In this document: piece after piece, positions 1 to 5,302 of the stretch
Layout of the letters: every line of letters begins with the position of its first letter
How positions within the stretch are numbered: the stretch's first letter is position 1
Assembly (NCBI GenBank): GCA_003454065.1
Contig: DMKZ01000042.1
Coordinates: 1-5,302 of the forward strand
DNA from: Spirochaetaceae bacterium
GTDB lineage: Bacteria; Spirochaetota; Spirochaetia; Sphaerochaetales; Sphaerochaetaceae
Reading direction: 5' to 3'
Length of the DNA stretch: 5,302 bases
Translations under genes and position numbers: made by a program
Notes under the pieces: generated by a model
What the model saw: only the letters and a program-made list of their open reading frames with translations
The model's database searches: none
Told to the model about the DNA's origin: nothing

Positions 1-2
1 AA

Positions 3-266
3 GTTACGGCAATTTGCGGGACGCATACCCATGTTCAGACCATGGACGAGAAGATCATTCCCGGCGGAACCGCATACATTACGGATTTGGGAATGACCGG
101 AGTGCAGGATTCGGTGATAGGCGGAAGCATAGAGCTGTCATTGCAAAGGATGATCACTTCGGTGAATATAAAAGTTCCCCCATTGGAGGGGGAAGGATGC
201 ATAAAGGGGTGCGTGATAGAATTCGACCCTGATACGGGAGCAGCCGTATCGATAAGGAGAATATAG
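3..266 (+). CDS. YmdB/TIGR00282-family metallophosphoesterase, C-terminal part (5' truncated)
   Basis: The reading frame is open from the first complete codon at position 3 to a TAG stop at 264-266, giving 87 residues of a protein whose start lies outside the window. It begins VTAICGTHTHVQTMDE. The GTHTHVQT stretch supplies the last two metal-binding histidines (H-x-H) of the calcineurin-like fold in the YmdB family. It is followed by the family's PGGTAYITDLGMTG segment and a beta-rich tail ending in a DPDTGAAVSIRRI-like strand. Known members are cytosolic di-metal phosphodiesterases, active on 2',3'-cyclic nucleotides, of about 260 residues, so roughly one third is visible. The name is unrelated to E. 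coli YmdB. The stop lies 3 nt before the smc start, and the smc ribosome binding site is inside this gene, so the two are almost certainly co-transcribed. The ATG at 42 is internal and is not the start. Confidence 0.88.
   Translation, partial: VTAICGTHTHVQTMDEKIIPGGTAYITDLGMTGVQDSVIGGSIELSLQRMITSVNIKVPPLEGEGCIKGCVIEFDPDTGAAVSIRRI
254..259 (+). promoter_or_regulatory. Ribosome binding site of smc
   Basis: AAGGAG lies 10 nt before the ATG at 270, inside the last codons of the upstream phosphodiesterase. It fixes the smc start at 270, which also matches the conserved SMC N-terminus (short lead, then GFKSFA). Its position makes translation of the two genes closely linked. Confidence 0.7.
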
Positions 267-269
267 CTC

Positions 270-3077
270 ATGCGCCTCGTATCTTTGGACATGGTCGGGT
301 TCAAGTCGTTTGCGGAAAAGACCCATATAGAGTTTTCCGACGGCATAACATGCGTCGTAGGCGAAAACGGAAACGGCAAGACATGCATACTTGAGGCGAT
401 AGTCTGGGTTCTAGGTTCGCAGGCGGGAAGCGCCGTCCGCGCCGTCAAGGGCGTTGGAATGGGAAGCGTGATTTTCTGGGGGAACAAAACGCGTGAGATG
501 TCGCAGTTCGCCGAAGTAAGCATCGTATTCTCAAATGAGGATCGGGCTCTGCCTATAGACACTTCCGAGGTCGAGATAAGACGAAGGATCTCAATTTCCG
601 GTTTCAGAAGCAAAAGCGACTTCGACACCGAAAGCGAATATTTCATAAATAGAACGCCTTGCAGGCTCAAGGACATCAATGATCTTCTGGCGAATACCGG
701 CGTGGGAAAGAATTCCTACTCCATTCTCGAGCAAGGAGAAACGGATAAGATCCTGAACATGAAGCCTGAAGAGAGGCGATCCATATTCGAGGAAGCCGCA
801 GCCATCTCCAAATACCGAATGGACGAGAAGGAGGCGCAGGCGAAGCTCGCCGCCGCAGACGAGAACCTCAAGGACGTCAATGTTCGCTACGCCGAATTGC
901 AGAGGCAATATTCAAGGCTCAAGAATCAGGCCGAAGACGCGACGAACTACATCAACGACAAGAAAGAGCTCAGGGAGCTCGAGGACAAGTCCGTCGTTCT
1001 CGAATTGAACGAAATCGAGGCCAAGAAGGAAGATCATTCGGACCAATTGAAAAGAAACAAGGAGAAATTGAAGGCGCTCGAAGAGAAATCGAGGTCATTG
1101 ACGGAAAAGAAGACGGAGAACGAAAAGCTGCTTTCCGCATTGCGCGAGGAAATCGGAATATTGAACGGCGAGATACAATCTGCAAGCCAATCGATGAGCA
1201 GTTCGCAGGAAATGCTCAAAGGCTTTTTGGATTCGAGAAGCAATTTGGAGGCGTCTTACGGCGAAATAAAAAGCAGGCGCGAATCAGCTCATGAGGCTGA
1301 AAGGGAGAACAGGGAGCTCAAGAAGGCGCTTGATGCGGAAATAGCCGAACTCAAATCTCAATCGGAAGATATCGCGGAGAAGATTTCCAAGGCGCAATCG
1401 GAGGACGAGGAGGTCAGGGAAAGGATAAGAAGCCTCGAAGAGGAAGGTGCGCGCATGGACGAGGAGAAGTCAAGCCTCGAATCGAAGCTGTTCGACAATT
1501 ACGAGCAATTCGTTTCGAATGCTCATGATGTCATATCCTTGGTGTATAAGGAGATCAAAGACGATAAGAACGCCGTTCTCAAAGGGGATTTGGAGAAGAA
1601 ACTGGTTGAAAAATTATCGGAGCTCAAGTCCGCTATGGAAGGCGCAGATGCGCTTTCAAGCGACGATTTGCATAGAATGCGCGCCATCTTGGACGACATA
1701 TTGTCGTTCTTCGACGAATACAGGAACCTTCATGTTGATTTCTCCAAATTGAGGAAAAGCTACAAATCCGTGGAGGAGGCTAAGAAGGCCGATGATGTCG
1801 TAACGCCGCTTTTCGATAGGATAAGCCGAATCGGCAAATCCGCTGAAACATGCAGAAGGAGCATCAAAGAGGCTTCGGACAAGAGGAACACGATTCAGCT
1901 GTCGATAAGCTCGTTTTCCGCGCAGAAGCAGGCCGTGGGCGAGCGCCTCATAGAATTGAATGTCAAGAGGGATGTCGCGCAGAAGGAATTCGAATCGATA
2001 AAATCCAGGATCGACGAGGTCGATAAGGACGAGAAGTCCGCTAAGAAGATGCTTGACGACAATATCGCGAACGTGAAAAGGCTTCAAGTCGAAACGGCGA
2101 AGCTCGACAAGGAGATGGACAAGAAGATCAAGGAGCGGGACTCCAGGGAAGCGAGGAAGGCCAAAATCGAAGCCGAGCTTTCGAATATGGGCGGGAAGGA
2201 CAGTGTCGATATGCAGAATCTGATCGAGAGGAATGCCATGCTTACCGCCAAGATAGAGAATTTCGACGAGCTAATGAAGAGGATTTCCGATGAATACTTC
2301 GAAAGGGAAGGCGTAGATGTTCAGGATCTCAGGAAGACTGTCCGGCTTGGCGAGAAGGATGAGCTCCAGTCCATAAAGCGCAGGACTCAATTTCTGCGCA
2401 ATCAGATCAAATCCTACGGCAATATAAACTATTTGGCGGCCGAAGAGTTCAAAGGCGTAAGCGAGGAATACAACCTCGTCAAAAGAAACCTTGAGGATTA
2501 CGCCAAAGCGAGAGAAGACCTCAAGGTTGTGCTGACGAACATACAGACGGAGAACACGAGATTGTTCATGGAGACGTTTGACAAAATAAACGAGAACTTC
2601 AATATTTTCTATTCCGCATTGTCCGGAGGCGGTTCCGCACGTCTCGAGCTCGGGGATTCGCAAGACGCTCTCCAGTCCGGAGTGGAGATTTACGCATGTC
2701 CTCCCGGCAAATCCGCAACCCACGTATCGAGTTTGTCAGGCGGGGAAAGAACGATGGTGACCTTGGCTCTTTTCTTTGCCATATATCAAATAAGGCCGGC
2801 TCCTTTCTGCTTTCTCGACGAGCCCGTAGCCGCGCTTTCCGAAAAGAATGTGAATGCATTCCTGAACATGCTCAGGGATTTCAAGGATACTTCTCAATTC
2901 ATAATGATAACGCACAACAAGTACACCTTGAAGGGCGGGAACGCTCTCATAGGCGTGGTTCAGCATGAAAAGGGGGTTTCCAAGGTTCTTAGCTGCAATC
3001 TGAGAGTGACCGATGACGGTAAGTTCCTGCTCACCGACCGCAACAGCGGAAAGCCTTTGAACTTGCATTTGGAGTGA
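270..3077 (+). CDS. smc: Short SMC-like chromosome segregation ATPase, no recognisable hinge
   Basis: 935-residue SMC/ABC-type ATPase, expected to bind and organise the chromosome in the cytoplasm. The N-terminal head has GFKSFA (10-15), Walker A GENGNGKT (31-38), an EQGETDKIL Q-loop-type motif (154-162) and KPEERRSIFEEAA (165-177). The C-terminal head has the signature LSGGE (822-826), Walker B FCFLDE (846-851) and the switch histidine in THNK (881-884). Between lie coiled-coil arms, about residues 182-407 and 515-700, rich in K, E, R and L. Typical bacterial SMC has about 1,150-1,200 residues with a glycine-rich hinge. Here residues 401-640 contain only four glycines and no hinge pattern, only a helical stretch (about 408-515). 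There is no central CxxC, so this is not Rad50. Head resemblance to Treponema SMC is from memory. Several motif positions differ from consensus (Pro to Glu in Walker A, D-loop Asp to Ser). The frame is intact. Confidence 0.92.
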   Translation: MRLVSLDMVGFKSFAEKTHIEFSDGITCVVGENGNGKTCILEAIVWVLGSQAGSAVRAVKGVGMGSVIFWGNKTREMSQFAEVSIVFSNEDRALPIDTSEVEIRRRISISGFRSKSDFDTESEYFINRTPCRLKDINDLLANTGVGKNSYSILEQGETDKILNMKPEERRSIFEEAAAISKYRMDEKEAQAKLAAADENLKDVNVRYAELQRQYSRLKNQAEDATNYINDKKELRELEDKSVVLELNEIEAKKEDHSDQLKRNKEKLKALEEKSRSLTEKKTENEKLLSALREEIGILNGEIQSASQSMSSSQEMLKGFLDSRSNLEASYGEIKSRRESAHEAERENRELKKALDAEIAELKSQSEDIAEKISKAQSEDEEVRERIRSLEEEGARMDEEKSSLESKLFDNYEQFVSNAHDVISLVYKEIKDDKNAVLKGDLEKKLVEKLSELKSAMEGADALSSDDLHRMRAILDDILSFFDEYRNLHVDFSKLRKSYKSVEEAKKADDVVTPLFDRISRIGKSAETCRRSIKEASDKRNTIQLSISSFSAQKQAVGERLIELNVKRDVAQKEFESIKSRIDEVDKDEKSAKKMLDDNIANVKRLQVETAKLDKEMDKKIKERDSREARKAKIEAELSNMGGKDSVDMQNLIERNAMLTAKIENFDELMKRISDEYFEREGVDVQDLRKTVRLGEKDELQSIKRRTQFLRNQIKSYGNINYLAAEEFKGVSEEYNLVKRNLEDYAKAREDLKVVLTNIQTENTRLFMETFDKINENFNIFYSALSGGGSARLELGDSQDALQSGVEIYACPPGKSATHVSSLSGGERTMVTLALFFAIYQIRPAPFCFLDEPVAALSEKNVNAFLNMLRDFKDTSQFIMITHNKYTLKGGNALIGVVQHEKGVSKVLSCNLRVTDDGKFLLTDRNSGKPLNLHLE
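1491..1814 (+). other. Central helical segment of the SMC-like protein, in place of a hinge
   Basis: Residues about 408-515 break the coiled-coil pattern. They are richer in aromatic and aliphatic residues (LFDNYEQF, ISLVYKEI, ILSFFDEYRN, VTPLFDRI) than the flanking K/E/R-rich arms, and proline and glycine are scarce. They look like a few packed alpha helices. A canonical SMC hinge is a mixed alpha/beta domain with several conserved glycines, which this segment lacks. Function is unknown. It might dimerise or turn the chain back on itself, but that is inference. The borders are approximate. Confidence 0.5.
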
Positions 3078-3091
3078 GTATCGCTGTTCTC

Positions 3092-3121
3092 TTCCGGCTT
3101 TGTCCGAATGGCAGGCCGGAG
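3092..3121 (+). other. Imperfect hairpin in the smc-HIT intergenic gap
   Basis: The 85-bp gap (3078-3162) contains TTCCGGCTT (3092-3100) pairing with AGGCCGGAG (3113-3121). This gives a 9-bp stem, with six perfect central pairs (TCCGGC/GCCGGA), two G-U wobbles and one further A-U pair, around a 12-nt loop. There is no T-run after it (CGGCGGAGAG follows), so it is not a standard intrinsic terminator. It could stabilise an mRNA end or weaken read-through, or be chance. No convincing sigma70 promoter is visible in the gap. Confidence 0.3.
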
Positions 3122-3148
3122 CGGCGGAGAGCGCATAGCCTATTTCAT

Positions 3149-3153
3149 GGAGG
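3149..3153 (+). promoter_or_regulatory. Ribosome binding site of the HIT gene
   Basis: GGAGG lies 9 nt before the ATG at 3163. This is strong anti-16S complementarity at good spacing and supports the ATG at 3163, which gives the usual HIT-protein N-terminus (xVFDRIIAGDIPSHK). Confidence 0.75.
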
Positions 3154-3162
3154 ATTTACATT

Positions 3163-3564
3163 ATGGATGTTTTTGATAGAATAATAGCAGGAGATATACC
3201 TTCGCACAAGATTTACGAAGATGATTCCTGCATTTCCTTTCTGGATATAGCGCCGATAAAAAAAGGGCATAGTCTGGTAGTGGCGAAAAGATGCGTTCCG
3301 ACCATAGACAAGCTCTCGGATCAGGAAATCGCCGCGCTCTTCTCCGTAGTGAGGAAAATAGATGCGAAGATGAGGGAATCGCTGAAATGCGATGCGGTGA
3401 ACATTTTGGTCAACGATGGTGCGGCGGCGGGTCAGGAGGTCGGTCATGTCCATGTCCATCTTCTTCCCCGCTTCAATGGCGATGGGGGGTTCGATATCAG
3501 GGTCAAGGAAAAATATGATGACGGCGAGGCGGTGAGATTTTGCGAGTTATTAAAGCTTTTATAA
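3163..3564 (+). CDS. HIT-family (histidine triad) nucleotide-binding hydrolase/transferase
   Basis: 133 residues, a full-length small HIT protein acting in the cytoplasm on nucleoside phosphate derivatives such as phosphoramidates, acyl adenylates or dinucleoside polyphosphates. The signature HVHVHLLPR is at 95-103, and the middle histidine (His97) is the expected nucleophile. Other family landmarks are IIAGDIPSHKIYEDD (7-21), the KKGHSLVV strand (33-40) and NILVNDG (80-86). The order and spacing match the HinT/HIT-like group rather than the larger GalT group. The N-terminal FCxI-type cysteine of many zinc-containing members is replaced by FDRI, so a structural zinc is unlikely. A strong ribosome binding site supports the start. 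The last 25 nt overlap the start of the downstream lipoprotein gene, pointing to translational coupling. The exact substrate cannot be read from sequence. Confidence 0.93.
   Translation: MDVFDRIIAGDIPSHKIYEDDSCISFLDIAPIKKGHSLVVAKRCVPTIDKLSDQEIAALFSVVRKIDAKMRESLKCDAVNILVNDGAAAGQEVGHVHVHLLPRFNGDGGFDIRVKEKYDDGEAVRFCELLKLL
3526..3536 (+). promoter_or_regulatory. Candidate ribosome binding site for the TTG-start lipoprotein
   Basis: GAGG (3526-3529) and GGTGAG (3531-3536) lie inside the end of the HIT gene, a few nucleotides before the TTG at 3540. The TTG is chosen because it gives a complete lipoprotein signal peptide, with positive residues at 2 and 5. In this frame no ATG occurs upstream nearby, and the first internal ATG (codon 29) would lose the signal. 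The GTG at 3532 is in the HIT frame, not this one. Confidence 0.5.
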
Positions 3565-4856
3565 TTATTGCGTTTGTTGCGCTGTTGGCGTCTTGCTTGG
3601 CTTTTGAAAGGACGCCGCGCATCATGTTTTCGCATTTGAAGGGCGTTGAAGCGTCTGATGGCGGAACCGGCATGTTCGGAGCGGATGCGAAAAAGACGGA
3701 TGGCATCCCGATTGCCGCTGATGATTCAAAGGATGCGCTGGAGGCTGAAAAACCGTCAAAGGCCGTTTCCGCATCCTCCGGCGAGGAGAAGGACATTTCG
3801 GACGGGCGCGCGCTGACAGATGATTCCGGTTCGCCGGCGTCAGAACCCGAAAAACAATCGGAGGATGCCCTTTCCGATACTTCGCATATCAGCGAGCCCG
3901 CCGCGCTGCAGGCTTCTGCCATGCCTTCGGGTGAAGGGATATCCCGTTCCGATTCGTATCCTCAAACAGATGATAGGAACGTCTTCGCTGCGTATTCTCC
4001 TGTTGAGATCGAGATTTCAGACCCGATCGTAATCGGGTCTTTCGCTGAAGATTCCGAAAGCGCTGCGGCTCTGGATTCCATCGGATCCCCTACGCCGCAG
4101 GGCGCAGTCGATTCGAATAATCAAGCGCAGGAAAGGATAAGATTCCTTTTCGTTCCCACGGCCTGCTCCTCTTTCGATAGCGGCAAGCTGGCGCGTTCAT
4201 TGAGGAGCTATGCGGAGCAATTCGATATTGATTTGATTGTGGTCACAGGCGATAGGGGTCGCATCCTGCCCATAATCAACGAATTCGATCAGAACATGTT
4301 CGCCACGACTATGATAATGCAATACGGGCTCGTGATATGCAAACAGGATTTCACCACGAGATCCAATCCCGGATACGTGGAATTCAGGAACTTTGCGGTT
4401 CAGCTCTATCAGGGCGAGATAACCGGCGATAGATTCGATCCCGGTGCGTCTGCAGGCGGTTCCGCTTCGTACTCGATGAAGGCATTCGAAAAATTGAGGT
4501 CCGTCAGGAAGCCGTCGCTGGTTTTCGCCAGCCCGCTTGAGACTTCCTATTATGACACGGTGGTGATGCCAGGAGAAGAATTCGGCGCATCGGACCCGTT
4601 GGGCAATGGAACTTTCGTTCAGGATTTCGAATCCAGGGGATATGTGGATGCTTATAATGCCATCAGATATTCGGCGCCTACGATAGGAACTGCGCATCCC
4701 GGATTCACATACAGCGATGAGAAAGGCAATTTCAGGATAGATTTCGTGCTGTTCAAGAATATGATTCCGTCGTTCGCTGACACATTGTATTTGTCCGGAG
4801 CAAGCGATTTGGAAAACGTTCGCAGATATGCGGTAATAGGGGAGATGGCGTTATGA
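3540..4856 (+). CDS. Predicted lipoprotein with acidic linker and degenerate EEP-like C-terminal domain
   Basis: 438 residues from a TTG start. Residues 1-19 form a signal peptide: basic residues R2 and K5, a hydrophobic core, and lipobox LASC with Cys19 as the expected lipid-modified residue. Residues about 31-198 are low complexity, rich in Ser, Asp, Glu and Ala, probably a disordered tether. Residues about 199-438 look folded. They contain FLFVP (202-206), DLIVVTGD (231-238), LVFASPLET (327-335) and a FRIDFVLF strand (398-405), ending RRYAVIGEMAL. This order resembles the endonuclease/exonuclease/phosphatase fold: FASPLET sits where GDxN is expected, RIDFVLF matches the usual RIDYIF strand, and the end matches the strand carrying the SDH motif. 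GDxN and SDH themselves are absent, so catalysis is doubtful. It overlaps the HIT gene by 25 nt and pgsA by 4 nt. The lipoprotein call is firm, the fold tentative. Inner versus outer membrane placement is not decidable. Confidence 0.8.
   Translation: MRVIKAFIIIAFVALLASCLAFERTPRIMFSHLKGVEASDGGTGMFGADAKKTDGIPIAADDSKDALEAEKPSKAVSASSGEEKDISDGRALTDDSGSPASEPEKQSEDALSDTSHISEPAALQASAMPSGEGISRSDSYPQTDDRNVFAAYSPVEIEISDPIVIGSFAEDSESAAALDSIGSPTPQGAVDSNNQAQERIRFLFVPTACSSFDSGKLARSLRSYAEQFDIDLIVVTGDRGRILPIINEFDQNMFATTMIMQYGLVICKQDFTTRSNPGYVEFRNFAVQLYQGEITGDRFDPGASAGGSASYSMKAFEKLRSVRKPSLVFASPLETSYYDTVVMPGEEFGASDPLGNGTFVQDFESRGYVDAYNAIRYSAPTIGTAHPGFTYSDEKGNFRIDFVLFKNMIPSFADTLYLSGASDLENVRRYAVIGEMAL
4019..4040 (+). 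repeat. Perfect 9-bp inverted repeat inside the lipoprotein gene
   Basis: AGACCCGAT (4019-4027) and ATCGGGTCT (4032-4040) are exact reverse complements separated by CGTA, predicting a tight hairpin with a 4-nt loop. It lies near the end of the low-complexity linker, over codons for SDPIVIGS. The bases after it (TTCGCTG) do not form a terminator T-run. It may be a chance structure, an mRNA stability element or a protein-binding palindrome. Confidence 0.6.
4838..4844 (+). promoter_or_regulatory. Ribosome binding site of the phosphatidyltransferase gene
   Basis: AGGGGAG lies 8 nt before the ATG at 4853, inside the end of the lipoprotein gene. Together with the ATGA stop/start overlap it sets the start and implies coupled translation. 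Confidence 0.65.
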
Positions 4857-5302
4857 CATTGCCTAATCGCCTTACGCTATCGAGGTTTGTTCTGACGCCC
4901 GTATTCGCCGTTTCATTCTATTTGATGCGAGTTTGCGGACAGGGCGCCGTATCTGCTGCTCTTGCCGTTGCATGCATGCTGACATATTGCTATATGGAGA
5001 TAACCGATCTTGCCGACGGCAAGATAGCCAGAAAGCGCGGATTGGTGACCGATTTGGGCAAACTGTTCGATCCGTTCGCCGATTCCGTGATGCATCTCAC
5101 GTTCTTTTCGCTCTTCGCACATTTCAAAATGATAGGTTTTGCAGCCTTTTACGTGATTCTCTTCAGAGAGGTTTCAATATTGTTCATACGGATGCTCAGC
5201 ATGAAAGCGGGGGTTGTTATGCCTGCGAATGCTTTTGGAAAGTTCAAGACGTTTTTCTATGCGCTCCTGTCGTTTTTGGTGATAGCATTCGCATCGGTTT
5301 CG
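4853..5302 (+). CDS. pgsA: CDP-alcohol phosphatidyltransferase, probably phosphatidylglycerophosphate synthase (3' truncated)
   Basis: 150 codons are open to the window end with no stop. The protein begins MTLPNRLTLSRFVLTPVF, the usual PgsA opening (LPN-LT-SR). The full family signature DG-x2-AR-x8-G-x3-D-x3-D is present at residues 55-77 (DGKIAR ... GKLFDPFAD), preceded by Asp52, so the four metal-binding aspartates are Asp52, Asp55, Asp73 and Asp77. Hydrophobic segments at about 11-27, 31-48, 79-112 and 134 onward fit a polytopic inner-membrane enzyme. The GKFKTFF segment (129-135) resembles the GK-KT site after the third helix in PgsA. The expected reaction is CDP-diacylglycerol plus glycerol-3-phosphate to phosphatidylglycerophosphate, the first committed step to phosphatidylglycerol. 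Family length is about 180-200 residues, so roughly the last quarter is missing. A related cardiolipin or inositol-type transferase is possible. The start overlaps the lipoprotein stop by 4 nt (ATGA). Confidence 0.85.
   Translation, partial: MTLPNRLTLSRFVLTPVFAVSFYLMRVCGQGAVSAALAVACMLTYCYMEITDLADGKIARKRGLVTDLGKLFDPFADSVMHLTFFSLFAHFKMIGFAAFYVILFREVSILFIRMLSMKAGVVMPANAFGKFKTFFYALLSFLVIAFASVS

Noticed and set aside
35..679. 214-codon open frame on the minus strand
   Set aside because: It lies opposite the clear phosphodiesterase tail and the smc Walker A region, its translation shows no recognisable domain, and it would span two real genes.
1656..2087. 143-codon minus-strand frame opposite the smc coils
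   Set aside because: Long antisense frames are expected opposite K/E-rich coiled-coil codons. No domain or ribosome binding site supports it.
2271..2723. 150-codon minus-strand frame opposite the smc C-terminal half
   Set aside because: It is antisense to conserved SMC head sequence and its translation resembles nothing I recognise.
270..3077. Reading the ATPase as Rad50/SbcC or RecN
   Set aside because: There is no central CxxC zinc hook, and GFKSFA, KPEERR-IFEEAA and the LSGGER to THNK block are SMC-type. The residual doubt concerns only the missing hinge.
3092..3121. Intrinsic terminator after smc
   Set aside because: The stem is imperfect with a 12-nt loop, and the following bases are GC-rich rather than a T-run.
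3108..3176. 22-residue frame starting ATG in the smc-HIT gap
   Set aside because: There is no ribosome binding site, it overlaps the hairpin and the HIT start, and its composition is not informative.
3446..3464. Short tandem repeat ATGTCC-ATGTCC in the HIT gene
   Set aside because: It simply encodes the alternating His-Val of the histidine triad, so protein constraint explains it.
4197..4697. 166-codon minus-strand frame inside the lipoprotein gene
   Set aside because: The + strand frame has a signal peptide, lipobox and coupled overlaps at both ends. The minus frame has no supporting features.

Overview
The window is a compact block of bacterial housekeeping genes, all on the + strand, with roughly balanced base composition and coding density near 98%. 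The best lineage guess is a spirochaete, probably Treponema-like. This rests on remembered family resemblance, not a search: the SMC head segments (the YSILEQG...KPEERR stretch, and the C-terminal run from the signature motif through PFCFLDE to THNK) read like the short SMC-like proteins of Treponema. The protein is also far shorter than a standard bacterial SMC. A lipoprotein gene with a permissive LASC lipobox fits the same picture. A different poorly sampled phylum cannot be excluded.

Layout: (1) 3-266, the C-terminal third of a YmdB/TIGR00282-type metallophosphoesterase, cut by the window start. (2) 270-3077, an SMC-like ATPase of 935 residues that begins 3 nt after the previous stop. (3) 3078-3162, an 85-bp gap holding one imperfect hairpin and the ribosome binding site of the next gene. 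(4) 3163-3564, a HIT-family (histidine triad) nucleotide hydrolase/transferase. (5) 3540-4856, a predicted lipoprotein that starts at TTG inside the HIT gene. It has a long acidic, serine-rich linker and a C-terminal domain resembling a degenerate endonuclease/exonuclease/phosphatase (EEP) fold. (6) 4853-5302, the N-terminal 150 codons of a CDP-alcohol phosphatidyltransferase, probably PgsA, starting in an ATGA overlap with the lipoprotein stop and running off the window.

The spacing (3 nt, 85 nt, -25 nt, -4 nt) suggests one or two co-transcribed units. If there is a break, it is in the 85-bp gap after smc. The first unit joins a phosphodiesterase to a chromosome-organising ATPase. The second joins a nucleotide hydrolase, an exported lipoprotein and phosphatidylglycerol synthesis. 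Phosphatidylglycerol is the lipid donor for lipoprotein maturation, so the pair may be functionally linked, but that is inference.

The main point of interest is the SMC. It has an intact ATPase head at both ends, but no recognisable hinge, a helical insert of unknown type in the middle, and several drifted motif positions (Walker A, the EEAAG motif, D-loop). The second is the lipoprotein, whose EEP-like domain seems to have lost its catalytic residues. I see no RNA genes, mobile elements, CRISPR arrays or phage functions.
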